NCBI GenBank assembly: GCA_947044405.1
Contig: CAMRHE010000011.1
Span: 4,456,501-4,520,500 of the forward strand
Direction: 5' to 3'
Source: Leptodactylus fallax
Lineage: Eukaryota > Chordata > Amphibia > Anura > Leptodactylidae
Length of the DNA stretch: 64,000 nt
In this document: positions 1-11,900 of the stretch, one piece after another
Numbering within the stretch: position 1 is the stretch's first letter
Layout: each line of letters starts with the position of its first letter
Position numbers and translations under genes: made by a program
Notes under the pieces: generated by a model
Seen by the model: only the letters and a program-made list of their open reading frames with translations
Told to the model about the DNA's origin: nothing
Databases searched by the model: none

Positions 1-477
1 TCTATACTCTGAAACCCAGCAATGACTTTCTTATTATGGCTGGGTTATCTAATCATATGTGTAATGTCCCTGCCTGATAACCTGTCCACAATAAGTAAAT
101 CGTGGCGGGGTTTCTGACAAGTGCCAGACCATAGAATGTTCCTGCATTCATGTTCGTATCCATTGGCAACCAACCAAGACAAAAAACTGTCACCACAAAG
201 AAGATTGTTAGAGAAAATCTTTAAAGCTCTGCAAAAAAAACAATAAGATATATTTATATTTGCAAATATGTTTAATTTTTAATTGTCTACACATACAAGC
301 AGTTAAACAAGGGAGATGGGAGGTCCTTTTAATCTCCGTTGTTAGACCAGGACCAGCTCTTTATGTACTTTCAGAGAGGTGGAACTACATGGAAGCACCA
401 GCAAGATCACACACAACCAACACCATATCCCAAGAAGACAAATAACTACTGGTGCAAATTTCAGATGACAAAGTAGT

Positions 478-1124
478 TTTAACGTCTCTGCCGGTTCGGG
501 TCTCTGCGCCATACTCCGCTCACACGCTGTGGCGAAGGAGGCGTGTTCAGTTTGGTTCCTTGCGTAGGTTTCTTGTTGCTCAGTCTGAACACGGTCCTAG
601 ACAATGTAATGGATTTCCAGCCACACCCGTGTTCTGAGCATTTCTCTCTGGACCGCATATAGTTAATCTCAGCCTTGCCTGTGTGATTGACAGCCTGTCT
701 ACCAATCCAGTCTGGGGCTTGCCCAGACTTTCTATAAACAGATTGTTAGCCCTCACATGGTCGCTGGTTATTGCTTTTGAGTTCTGGCTATACTCCATGT
801 TCTTTGTTACCTGCTCTTCTGATTTTCTGACCACTGGCTTACCTTTGACTTTTCTCTTGGATTGTGATTTTGTACCGCTTTGCTCGTTTGTTACCGACCC
901 TTGGCTAGCTGACCTGCCTTTGTTGTGTTTGTCCTATCTCTGTTCTGTGTTATCACTTACTTAGTATAGGGCTCGTCTTCAGGTTGTCCTTTTACCATTT
1001 AGGGTAACTGAGGCAATAGGAAGGGACAGTGGCTGGGGTGAGATTAGGGCTCACCTGTCTCTGTCCTTCCTCCCAGACCCCTGCAGTAGTAAAGGGTATT
1101 GCTACGTCTGGCAAGACCCTTACA
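478..1124 (+). mobile_element. Solo LTR, Ty3/gypsy-like, copy 1
   Basis: A 647-bp long terminal repeat with no internal retroviral region beside it. It aligns along its length with the segments at 19424-20050 and 28404-29061. The family begins TGTAACG and ends CTTACA, giving the TG...CA ends of LTRs; here the second base has mutated (TT). Flanking 5-mers are GTAGT and GTAGC, a decayed 5-bp target duplication. A TATA-like CTATAAA lies near 730, and the 3' half is the T/C-rich low-complexity sequence usual in frog gypsy LTRs. A lone LTR is the expected product of LTR-LTR recombination. The open frames inside it are not genes. Confidence 0.75.
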
Positions 1125-1867
1125 GTAGCATATCTATTTGACAACTACATTAAAATTTTGTAATAAAACCATTGTGTTGATATATGATACACAATGAGGG
1201 ATGTGAATGCACATACCAGATATCAGTGACAAATATGTCACTATGTCCAGTAAGTGTATTTATAGTGTCAGCAGTCTCTTTCATCTCATTTGATGATATT
1301 TAAAAAAGCTTTCTTAAGCAACTACAGCCAAGAAAAAGATTTAGTAAAATAGGAAGTCTGTACTGTGGTCCACATGTCCAGTAGCAATGTGCCTCCTCAT
1401 AAGCCTCCTGATAAAAGTGTCTTTTATTTGTTACATTGACCTTTTATCACATTGGTTTCAGTGATTCAGCTCTGAGTTCCGCATGATGGTCTCTAGCTCT
1501 ATTTAACAATGTTTGGCAGGAGCCGCTACATTACTCACGTTACGTTAATTATATTGTCAGTATTCTTCAGCTGGATCAAAGTCATCTTGGAAAAAGCTTG
1601 GAGTCACAAGTCTTTGGCGTAAAGTGCAGCTGCTATTCAAGGAAGTAAATAATGATCCCAGTCAGTGTCTTATTGAGCCCCATCAGTGAGCAGCTAGCTT
1701 GTCACATAAAAACCAGATGAACTACACAGGCCTAGAATCTTTTCTTACTCAGGACGGGTTTAAAAAGGACCAAGAATTTTACAAAGCAGTCAAGCATTAA
1801 ACAGAAACATAAAACTGTAAGAACAATTTAATATAACATTTTAGATAACAAGTTCTATGTTATTAGG
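1125..1867. other. Unassigned non-coding sequence
   Basis: No reading frame with recognisable protein similarity, no clear terminal repeats and no RNA gene seen. The base composition is that of the rest of the window. Confidence 0.5.
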
Positions 1868-2205
1868 ACTTTAACCCCTTCCCACTTGCCCCACCAAGTT
1901 TACTTCCTTTTTTTGTAATTCATGCCTTCCAAGAGCAATAACATTTGTTTTTTCCTTCGACAAAGCCGTAAGTGGACTTTTTATGTAGCTTCAGTTGTAT
2001 TTTTGAATTGCCCTATTTAATGTTCCACAAAAAAACTTGGAATGGGAAAATAGTTATTCCACCATTGTTCTTTAGGTTTTGTGGAATTCACTGTGCAGTA
2101 AAATGGTAACTTTATTCTGTTGATCAGTATAGTTATTGAGACACCAAATTTATATAGTTTGCGTTATATTTTATTACTTTTACAAAAATTAATGAAATGT
2201 ATGAA
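1868..2205 (+). repeat. Fragment of TTAACCCC foldback family
   Basis: Starts TTTAACCCCTT and follows, with heavy divergence, the same internal order as the complete element at 2624-3918: the stretch around 2087-2160 with CACTGTG, GGTAA and CACCAAATTTATATAGT matches the region near 2880-2965. The right end is missing. A non-autonomous DNA transposon fragment is the likely identity. Confidence 0.5.
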
Positions 2206-2528
2206 ACATAAATGAAACTCCTGATCTGTGGAGGGTCCGACACCCAGACCCCACATAGATCATCTGTTCAGGCAGCCTCTCCATGCCTGAAGCTACAGTA
2301 GTAGCTCCTATTCAAGTAATAGGAGTGGAACTATAGTACCCCGCTGCTACTGTCTGAATACTTGATTTACCTGAATATTACTTTCTGTGGCTATTACTTG
2401 AAATAGCAGATAGGCATGATAAGCATATTTTAGCAATAAACAGCTACCAATAAGCCAAGTTCCAAACTACCCCATTGGTTTAGTATCCACTATTATACTC
2501 CAGATTCATCTACTACCTTCTTTTAGTA

Positions 2529-2621
2529 GTAATAATAATAAATTTTATTTATATAGCGCCGACATATTCCAAAGCACTTTACAAATCAGAGGATACATGT
2601 ACAAAATGAGATATTACACTA
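2529..2621 (-). mobile_element. L2-like LINE A, 3' tail fragment
   Basis: On the minus strand this reads as the last ~90 bases of the full-length LINE at 8274-12510, ending in the ATATAAATAAAATTTATTATTATT tail type. It is strongly 5'-truncated, as is usual for LINE copies, and directly abuts the TTAA element on its right. Confidence 0.7.
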
Positions 2622-2623
2622 GT

Positions 2624-3918
2624 TTAACCCCTTAATGACCGGGCCATTTTTTGTTTTTGCATTTTTGTTTTTCCCTCCCCACATTCCAAGAGCCATAACT
2701 TTTTCATTTTTCAGTTCACAGAGTTACATGATGGCTTATTGTTTGCGAAACAAATTGTACTTTGCAATGTCACTATTCAATATTCTGTGCAATGTACTGG
2801 GAAGCTGGAAAAAAATTCAGAATGAGGTGCAATTGGAGAAAAACTGCATTTGCGCCAAATTCATATGGGTTTAATTTTTACACCATTCACTGTGTGGTAA
2901 AAATGACATGTTACCTGTATTCTGTGGGTCAGTACGAACACGGCGATACCAAATTTATATAGTATTTGTAATGTTTTGATACCTTTTAAAAAATTAAAAA
3001 CTTTGCTAAATAGAAAAAAAAATTTTGCATCGCCATATTGTGTCACCTGTAACTTTTTCATATTTACATGTATGGAGCTGGGTAAGGCGTCCTTTTATGC
3101 GGGACAACATGAAGTTTTTATTGATACCACTTGGGGAAAGATCTGATGGTTTGATCACTTTTATTCAATTTTTTATAGGAGACAAAGTGTTGAAAAAAAC
3201 GCTATTTGGCCATTTTGATTTTTTTTTCCCCGCTACGCCGTTCACCGTATGGGATAAATATTTTAATATTTTAATAGTTCGGGCATTTTGGAGCGCGGGG
3301 ATACCTAATGTGTTTATGTTTACTTTTGTTTATTTACTTTTATATCTGATCTAGGGAAAGGGGGGTGATTTGAACTTTTGTGTTTTTTTTATTTTTACAT
3401 ACTTTTAAAAACTTTTTTTTTTTATACTTTTACTTGTATGATCAGACTCCCTAGGGACCTTGAAACCTAGGGAGTCTGATCGCTCATACTATTCACTGCG
3501 ATACTACTGTATCGCAGTGAATAGCAAAATGCCTTCACTGCTATTAGACAATGCCTCTGGCATCGTGTAATAGCTATACTGAAATGACAGGCCTGGGAGC
3601 CTTCAATAGGCTCCCGGCTGTCATGGCAACCAAGCACCGCCCTCCGATGACGTTCCGGAGGGCGGCGATGAAGTAAAAATAGCGGCGCCCTTGTCGGCTC
3701 CGCAATTTAGACGCCGCGGTCGCCTTTGACCGCGGCATCTAAACGGTTAACAGCCGCGATCGGTGCAGGCACCGATTGTTGCTGTTAGCTGCGGGTCCTG
3801 GCTGTATTATACAGCCGGCACCCGCGGTGTATGGAGAGCGCTCAGCTCCTGAGCGCTCTCCATACATCGTCATGCGACTCAGGACGTACTATTACGTCCT
3901 GGGTCGTTAAGGGGTTAA
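2624..3918. mobile_element. TTAA-bounded foldback DNA transposon, complete
   Basis: The element runs TTAACCCCTTAATGACC at the left to GGTCGTTAAGGGGTTAA at the right, an inverted terminal repeat framed by TTAA on both sides. That target site is typical of piggyBac and Kolobok superfamilies; I cannot choose between them. The right third is rich in smaller hairpins: a stem on CCCTAGG near 3447-3481, a stem on ACTGCGATAC near 3495-3523, and GAGAGCGCTCAG/CTGAGCGCTCTC near 3835-3863. No transposase is seen, so it is non-autonomous. The frame at 3025-3354 has no recognisable domain. Confidence 0.7.
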
Positions 3919-4071
3919 AGCAGATCACCATTTTTTATGCTATTACATGGCATAAGGGTGTGTTTCATTGATTGTTTTCTTTCTTTTTTTTCAACATTTT
4001 TATTTAGGTTGATGATTTGCAAACCTCAAGATCCACCCTCAGATCCTTTATTTTTTTGTTCTGAATATACT

Positions 4072-5165
4072 TTAACCCCTTGGGGACACTGCATAAAACT
4101 ACCTTAAGGACCAGGCCTCATTTTTCAAAACTGACATGTGTCACTTTATATGGCAATAACTTTAAGACACTTTAACTTACACAAGTGATTTTGAGGTTGT
4201 TTTTTCGCGACACATTTTAGTGGCAAACATTGATCAATATTTTTTTATTTATAAAAAATAGGAAATTTTACGGAAATTTGAAAAAAAAATTGCAATTTTC
4301 AAAATGTGAAATGCTCTTCAGTCTTATATTCAGACAGATAGTCCTACTCCGCTCTGCTCTTATCCGCTCTTCACACAACCATCTCCAAGATTTCTCCCGT
4401 GCATCCCCCATACTCTGGAACTCATTACCAAGACACATAAGACTGTCCCCCACAATCACAAGCTTCAAGAAGGCCCTGAAGACTCACCTATTCAGGAAGG
4501 CCTATAACCTCCAATAACCCTACTGTTTCCACACCACCACCTGATCAGCCTCTACCCCCACCTTCTGTCTCTTTTCCTCTTCCCTCATATATTGTAAGCC
4601 CTTGCAGGCAGGGACCTCTATCCCACTGTGCCAGTTGGTTACTGTTAGCATTGTGTTTGTTTTGTATATTTTGTGTACTGTATGTAAACCCTCAAATGTA
4701 AAGCACCATGGAATTAATGGTGCTATATAAATAAATAATAAGAATACCACACAATTAAATTAATAAATATTATCTACCATATCTCTGCTTTATATTGGCA
4801 TCATCTTTTAATCATCCTTTAATTTATTTTAGAAGTTAGGCTCACAAGTGTAACAACGATTTTCCAGATTTACAAGAAAATTTCCCAAACTAATTTTTTA
4901 GGGACCACTTCAGTTCTGAAGGGTATTATAAAGGCTTATATATTAGAAACCCCCATGAATCACCCCATTTTCAAAAATGCACCCCTCAAATAATTTAAAA
5001 CAGTATTTGGGAAGTTTGTTAATCCTTTAAGCATTTCATGGTAATTTAAACAATATGAAGGTGAAATTTAGATTTCATTTTTTTTTCAATAATACATTTT
5101 TTCAATTGCACTGGGAGATTATCCTGGGAAATCTCCCAGTGTACTTACAGAATTTGAGGCATAGG
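4072..5165 (+). mobile_element. Older TTAA-family element F, copy 1
   Basis: Begins TTAACCCCTTGGGGACA. Phrases such as CACTTTATATGGCAATAA and TTTGATCAATATTTTTT recur at 48867-49500 (same strand), and the complement near 17590-17978. The copy is interrupted by an L2-like LINE fragment. A perfect hairpin of 12-bp arms lies at 5109-5141. The right boundary is uncertain. No coding content. Confidence 0.5.
4347..4743 (+). mobile_element. L2-like LINE B, 3' end fragment
   Basis: The first part encodes the last ~50 residues of an L2-type ORF2 (frame ending 4517, with QDFSRASPILWNSLPRHIR and KKALKTHLFRKAY). It is followed by the 3' UTR with TTGTAAGCCCTTGCAGGCAGG and an ATAAATAAATAATAAG tail. The same 3' end closes the longer copy at 48079-48390. 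It sits inside element F: sequence homologous to F resumes at 4744. Confidence 0.75.
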
Positions 5166-5450
5166 CTCAAGACTTGAAACAACGGTTTTTACGAAGAGGA
5201 TAATCTGTGAAAGATATAGAGCAAGGATATCAAAGAGCAAAGAATTCTAGTAGATTGTCTCTACTTAATTTTAAAAAAACATGATTGCTGATTACTAATT
5301 TTCATAGTCGGTGGAGAGAGTTCAGACAAGTGGTGGTGATTCTGATGTGCCATATATATGCATTTGTCCAGTAATTATGTTTTGTGCATTTTGCATGATA
5401 TGATATATATGCTTCTTGGACTCTTGCATGTGTTGTGATACATACATATA
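5166..5450. other. Unassigned non-coding sequence
   Basis: Simple AT-rich sequence between the old F repeat and the Tc1-like element. No feature supported. Confidence 0.4.
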
Positions 5451-5452
5451 TA

Positions 5453-7077
5453 CAGTGGGTACGGAAAGTATTCCGACCGCTTTACATTTTTCACTCTTTG
5501 TTTCATTGCAGCCATTTTCTAAAAGCAAAAAAGTTCATTTTATTTCTCATTAATGTACACTCAGCACCCTATCTTGACAGAAAAAAAACAGAAATGTAGA
5601 TATTTTTGCAAATTTATTAAAAAAGAAAAACTGAAATATCACATGGTCATAAGTATTCAGCCCCTTTGCTCAGTATTGAGTAGAAGCCCCTTTTGAGCTA
5701 ATACAGCCATGAGTCTTCTTGGGAATGATGCAACAAGTTTTTCACATCTGGATTTGGGGATCCTCTGCCATTCTTCCTTGCAGATCCTCTCCAGTTCCGT
5801 CAGGTTGGATGGTGAACGTTGGTGGACAGCCATTTTCAGGTCTCTCCAGAGATGCTCAATTGAGTTGAGGTCAGGGCTCTGGCTGGGCCAGTCAAGAATG
5901 GTCACAGAGTTGTTCCGAAGCCGCTCCTTTGTTATTTTAGCTGTGTGCTTAGGGTCATTGTCCTGTTGGAAGGTGAACCTTCGGCCCAGTCTGAGGTCCA
6001 GAGCACTCTGGAAGAGGTTTTCTTCCAGGATATCTCTGTACTTGGCCACAGTCATCTTTCCTTCAATTGCAACCAGTCATCCTGTCCCTGCAGCTGAAAA
6101 ACACCCCCATTGCATGATGCTGCCACCACCATGTTTCACTGGTGGGATTATATTGAGCAGGTGATGAGCAGTGCCTGGTTTTCTCCACACTTACCGCTTA
6201 GAATTAACACCAAAAAGTTCAATCTTCATTTCATCACACCAGAGAATTTTATTTCTCATAGTCTGGGAGTCCTTCATGTGTTTTTTGGCAAACCCTATGC
6301 GGGCTCTCATATGTCTTGCACTGAGGAGAGTCTTCCTTCGGGCCACTCTGCCATAAAGCCCCGACTGGTGGAGGGCTGCAGTGATAGTTGACTTTGTGGA
6401 ACTTTCTCCCATCTCCCTACTGCATCTCTGGAGCTCAGCCACAGTGATCTTCGGGTTCTTCTTTACTTCTCTCACCAAGGCTCTTCTCCCACGATTGCTC
6501 AGTTTGGATGAACGGCCAGGTCTAGGAAGAGTTCTCGTCATCCCAAACTTCTTCCATTTAAGGATTATGGAGGCCACTCTGCTCTTAGGAACCTTGAGTG
6601 CTGCAGAAATTATTTTGTAACCTTGGCCTTGCCACAATTATGTCTCTGAGCTCTTTGGGCAGTTCCTTTGACCTCATGATTCTCATTTGCTCTGACATGC
6701 ACTGTGAGCTGTGAGGTCTTATATAGACAGGTGTGTGCCTTTCCTAATCAAGTCCAATCAGTTGAATTAAACACAGCTGGACTTCAATGTAGGAGTAGAA
6801 CCATCTCAAGGAGGATCAGAAGGAAATGGACAGCATGTGAGTTAAATATAAGTGTCACAGCAAAGGGTCTGAATACTTATGACCTTGTGATATTTCAGTT
6901 TTTCTTTTTTAATAAAATTGCAAAAATATCTACTTTTCTGGGTTTTTTTCTGTCAAGATGGATTGCTGAGTGTACATTAAAGAGATATAAAATGAACTTT
7001 TTTGCTTTTAGCAAATGGCTGCAATGAAACAAAGAGTGAAAAATGTAAAGGGGTCTGAATACTTTCCATACCCACTG
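5453..7077 (-). mobile_element. Tc1-like transposon A, complete
   Basis: A 1625-bp element flanked by TA on both sides (5451-5452 and 7078-7079), with terminal inverted repeats starting CAGTGGGTACGGAAAGTATT at the left and matching in reverse at the right (ends ATACTTTCCATACCCACTG). The transposase lies on the minus strand and is broken. The family is the one I associate with Tc1 elements reported as nearly identical in fishes and frogs. A 3'-half copy lies at 56589-57080. Confidence 0.92.
5657..6690 (-). pseudogene. Tc1-family transposase (element A), disabled
   Basis: This would encode the DDE transposase that cuts and pastes the element. The N-terminus reads MRSKELPKELRD (from about 6680) and is thrown out of frame near 6640. 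From 6637 one frame carries the paired-like helix-turn-helix region (KVPKSRVASIILKWKKFG), a linker and the catalytic core. Stops interrupt that frame at 6191-6193 and again near 6083; the part from 6055 is in the same frame. Catalytic residues remain visible: D in ILWCDEM, D in FQQDNDPKH and E in NSIEHLW, with 34 residues between the last two (DD34E). The C-terminus is altered by a further small indel (LLLNTEQRG). It cannot make full-length protein. Confidence 0.9.
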
Positions 7078-7079
7078 TA

Positions 7080-8142
7080 TATTTTTTCTTTGTGATGTGC
7101 CTGCCTGGGAAAGCCGTGACCTTGCCTCTTGTCTGTGTTTATGACACATTGTGTTTTTAAATAATACTTTTTTATGTCTTTTCTTGTATTAAATAAAATG
7201 ACTCTTTGATATTTTCATTATATTTGGGGTTTATGTTATTTATTTATGGTATCGCCATTCCTAATAGGTTGTTGTACTTACAGGGTTATATGCATATTCA
7301 TTAAAAAATGATTATATCTGAATTGCTTCCACAGTTTGTGGCCACAAAAGTGTGGTCTGCTCATATTGAAGGTGGCTACCAGAACTATTTTTGGTTTGAG
7401 GGCATTTTAGACCTGACAGACTCTATGTAACTGATCTTTTGAAGGCTACTAGCAAGAAACAATTAGGCTTATTAACTTCTTTGCGACACAATACGTACTA
7501 TTACGTCAAGGACTTTGTGCAATAGTACGTTTGTGCATTAAGTGGTCAAAGTGTCCGTGTATCTCACATAGGCTAGGAGAGTTTGATTACACCCCTCTAC
7601 ACAGGAAATTGCTCCTATTGGCCAATTAAGTCTGATCAGCTAATAGAAGTTTTGTGGGCACAAATCCAATAATCTGCTCCCATAGATTAGGCAGTCTCTG
7701 GTACTGATTGGTGCTATACACCCCCTGATTGCCATTATTGGTTGGTCTGTACAGACCAAGTGGGCGGTTTAATCCAACTGTAACTGCCCTGCTTGCTTCA
7801 CTCCCACTGGGAATTGCGAACAGAGCAGTTACTGTGCTGTCCTGTAAGCAACATACTGTGGTACAGCTAAGATTTCTGCCACCCTCCATCCTCTCCCTTT
7901 GTGCTGTGCCTTCTATAACCTTGCTGGTTGCTGATTATTAACCCTCAGCAACAGCCCATTTTTGTTTTTTTTCCTTTTTATGCTTTTTTAAATTATTTTT
8001 AACCCTTTTTTCTGGTTCCCCTGTACCTGTACCCCTGTGCCTGGGGCCCTTGAGCTCCAGTCAGTGACATTTATGTTACTGATCGCATCGGTGCTCAATT
8101 TTTTTGGCACAGGTTTTTTTTGCAGTAGTTAGCTGTAGTTGG

Positions 8143-8143
<1 letters not shown>
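7080..8143. other. Mostly unassigned; small TTAA-family remnant
   Basis: Around 7483-7545 the text TACGTACTATTACGTC resembles the right arm of the TTAACCCC element (3885-3900). The rest shows no recognisable repeat ends or coding similarity. The frames at 7626-7941 lie on opposite strands over the same DNA and show no domain. Confidence 0.4.

Positions 8144-8177
<34 letters not shown>
8144..8177. repeat. (TA)17 microsatellite
   Basis: Seventeen uninterrupted TA units immediately left of the Tc1-like element E terminus. Slippage at the TA target of the insertion is a simple explanation. Confidence 0.95.
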
Positions 8178-8179
<2 letters not shown>

Positions 8180-8273
8180 CTCAGAAAAAGTGAGTATACC
8201 CTTCACATATTTGTAATTATTTCATTATATATTTTCATGGGACAATAGAAAAGAAATGACACTTTGATATAAT

Positions 8274-8506
8274 CCTGCAACTTTTAATGGTACATATTCT
8301 CTTCAACCCATCTCTGCTTGCTGTGTCTACCTTCAATTTATCCTGCAACTTTGAATGGTACATATTCTCTACAACCCATCTTTGCTTGCTGTGTCTACCT
8401 TCAACTCATCCTGCAACTTTGAATGGTACATATTCTCTTCAACCCATCTCTGCTTGCTGTGTCTACCTTCAACTCATCCTGCAACTTTGAATGGTACATA
8501 TTCTCA
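8274..8506 (+). repeat. 68-bp tandem monomers in LINE 5' UTR
   Basis: Units start at 8274, 8342, 8410 and 8478 (last partial), each beginning CCTGCAACTTT and ending CTACCTTCAACTCAT. They are over 90% alike by eye. Their position at the very 5' end of a full-length LINE is like the promoter monomers of mouse L1. Translating them gives repetitive chance frames (MVHIL...), which I do not call genes. Confidence 0.85.
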
Positions 8507-8936
8507 TCCTAGAATTTCATCCAGGCTGTATTTTTTGCAATCCCATGTGTCCTTATCTGTACTAGTGTCAGTCTTTTGATTCTCAGTGATTTTATGGTAG
8601 TTCCCTGGTCAGTGTATTTGTAACTACATAGGCCAGTCTCCTCATGTGTCACAGTTTGTTAATTAATTGGTTAACGACTTAAATTAGTGCTAGTTATGAA
8701 GCTCTACTTCCCTATATAAGTAGATACAGCTTATGGGGGGAAGCATTTCCAATGCAGGGGGCATTTTCTAATGCAGCTGTCCATCTTAACCTAAGTGCAT
8801 ATTAATCAAAGTGCACTTACACATGGCACTTTGACAGGGCACAAGACAGGCCAGCCATGGAAGAACACCAGGTAAACTTAAAACCAAAACTACAAGCTTT
8901 AACACATGGTATGAAAGAGCTGCACTGTCACTTACT

Positions 8937-11900
8937 ATGTTAGCAATTGTCTTCCTGCAGACCTCCCCTCCATCTCTACCACCAGTGTACACTATCCATA
9001 TTAGTCCTTCTCTTCTGCGTTTTCCCATGTACAGCTCTCACACACTTTTCACTCTCTTCAACCACCCTAATCCCTATACTGCTTTTAACAGTGAAACCAA
9101 ACATAAACATCCACATAAATCACTGAACCACCTTCTGTCTCTGTCCATTTTGCTCCTCCTAGATGCTGGGGACATCTCTCCAAATCCTGGCCCTCCTTCT
9201 TTCCCTACTTTTTCCTCTTCCTACACACACAGGAATCCTACAAACCTAATCAATATTTACCGTGTTCCCTCTCCTTATCTTTCTCCTGTCTCTTCTAACT
9301 GTTCTCTCTGGAACGCCCGCTCAGTGTGTAACAAACTAGAATATATTAATGACTTATTCCTCAGTAAATCTCTCATCCTGCTAGCCCTTACTGAAACCTG
9401 GATCCAGCAGTCTGATATGGCCTCCCCTGCTGCTCTGTCTCATGGTGGCCTACAATTCTCACACACCTCTAGGCCTGACAACAGGAAGGATGGATGGGTA
9501 GGGTTACTTCTGTCACCGCAGTGCACTTTTCAGGCCATCCCACCGATACCCTCACTCACATTCCCCTCATTTGAAGTACATGCTATCAGAATTTTCCACC
9601 CACTCTCCTTACGTGTAGCTGTGATCTTCCGTCCACCTGACTTACCCTACCAATTTCTGGATCACTTCACTTCTTGGCTTCCCCTCTTTTTATCCAGTGA
9701 AATTCCTACCCTCATCATGGGTGACTTTAACATCCCCACTGACACCCCTATCTCCCCAGCTGCCTCACAGTTTCTCTCAATAACCACGTCTTTTGGTCTT
9801 TCACAACTTTCCTCTTCCGCCACACATGTAGATGGCAACACCATTGATCTTGTCTTCCATCGACTCCTCACAGTTTCTAAATTTACTAACTCTTCTCTGC
9901 CACTCTCTGACCATAACCTTCTGTCTCTCACCATCAGTGCTTTCTCTCCTTCACAGGCCACACCTACTCATCATACATATAGGAATTTACGTACTATTAA
10001 CACCCAGCACCTCTCAGATATTCTACAGTCCTCTCTGTCCCCCATCACTTCTCTCTCCTGTCCCAATCTGGCCACCAGTCACTATAATGAAACCCTTAAG
10101 AGTGCATTGGATGAGGCAGCTCCCCCCTCCACTCGAAAAGTTAGACGCGGGAGGCAGGAACCCTGGGACACTCCACAGACAGCGGTCCTCTAGATGTGTT
10201 GAACGTCTGTGGAGAAAATCACATTCACCTGCAGACTTCCTCCACTTTAAATTTATGCTTAAAACCTATAATTCTGCCCTTCACCTAGCCAAACAAGCCT
10301 ATTTCACTGCTCACATCTCTTCTCTCTCCTGTAACCCTAAAAGGCTATTTGAAACGTTTCACTCCTTATTCACCCCTAAGGTGCAGATGCCATTCACAGA
10401 CCTTTGTGCAGATGACCTGGCCACTTATTTCCATGATAAAATTGATAAGATCCGTCAGGAAATAACTGCCCAATCCCCAGGTGGCACTGACCCCCTCACC
10501 AGCCACACTTCAGACTGTTCATTCTTATCTTTTGAACCTGTTACAGAGGAGGAAGTCTCTCAGCTACTTTCTTCTTCTCGCCCTACGACCTGCAGTAGTG
10601 ACCCTTTCCCTTCACACCTTCCCCAGTCTTTGTCGCCTGCCGTCATGACTTACCTTACTAAAATATTTAACCTCTCTCTCTCTTCTGGAATTTTCCCATC
10701 CTCTTTCAAACATGCTGTCATAACCCCACTACTGAAGAAATCCTCCCTTGACCTGTCCTGTTCTGCTATCGACCTGTCTCTAACCTTCTCTTCATCTCCA
10801 AAATGTTGGAACGCTTAGTCTATTCTCATTTAATCTGCTATCTTTCTGCTAACTCTCCTCTTGACCCCTTGCAATCTGGCTTCTGCACTCTACACTCTAC
10901 TGAAACGGCCCTCACAAAAGTCTCCAATGATCTCCCGACGGCTAAATCCAAAGGTGACTACTCTCTTCTTATTCTTCAAGATCTCTCAGCAGCATTTGAC
11001 ACTGTTGACCATCAACTCCTCCTCACTATGCTCTGTTCTGTCGGCCTCACGGACACCGCTTTCTCCTGGTTCTCCTCTTATCTCTCTGACCGCACTTTCT
11101 GTGTATCATTTGCGGGCTCTGTTTCTTCCCCTCTTCCCCTTGCCATTGGGGTGCCTCAGGGCTCAGTCCTAGGTCCCCTGCTCTTCTCCCTCTACACAGC
11201 CCCCATTGGACAAACCATCACTAGATTTGGCTTCCGGTACCATCTTTATGCTGATGACACCCAATTATATACGTCATCCCATGACATCACCCCTGCACTA
11301 ATACAGAACACAAGTGACTGTCTCTCTGCTGTCTCAAATATCATGTCTTCGCTCTATCTGAAACTGAATCTATCAAAGACTGAATTACTGATGTTTCCAC
11401 CATCTAATAGATCTGTCCCTGATATCTCCATTGCAGTCTCTGGCCTTACCATAATTCCAAGGCAGTATGCCCGCTGCCTCGGGATTTTGTTTGACTCAAA
11501 CCTTTCCTTCACCCCCCATATCCAATCATTCGCACGCTCATGTCATCTCCACATCAAAAACAACTCCAGAATACACCCTTTCCTTACCACAAATACACTA
11601 AAGACACTTATTGTTGCCCTGATTCACTCTCACCTTGACTACTGTAACTCCTTATTAATCAGTCTTCCACTTACTAAACTCTCCCCTCTACAATCTATTC
11701 TGAATGTGGCAGCCAGGCTCATCTATCAGTCTAGACACTACAGCGATGCCTCCGGTCTGTGCCGGTCACTACATTGGCTGCCTATTCAATACAGAATACA
11801 ATATAAACTTATCACCCTCACTCACAAGGCTCTCCATAATGCTGCACCTCCCTACATTTTCTCCCTCATCTCTGTCTATCATCCAACCCGTACTCTCCAT

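Noticed and set aside
478..1124. First read as a non-autonomous hAT-like element
   Set aside because: TG...CA ends and 5-bp (not 8-bp) duplications in the copies at 19424 and 28404 fit a solo LTR better.
5709..6620. Plus-strand ORFs MSLLGNDATSFSHL... and MIVDFVELSP...
   Set aside because: Antisense shadows of the Tc1-A transposase; similar shadows at 54141-54417 and 33484-33775 lie opposite the Rex1-like RT.
8287..8579. Repetitive short proteins (MVHILFNPSLLAVSTF...)
   Set aside because: Translation of the 68-bp LINE 5' UTR monomers with no coding evidence.
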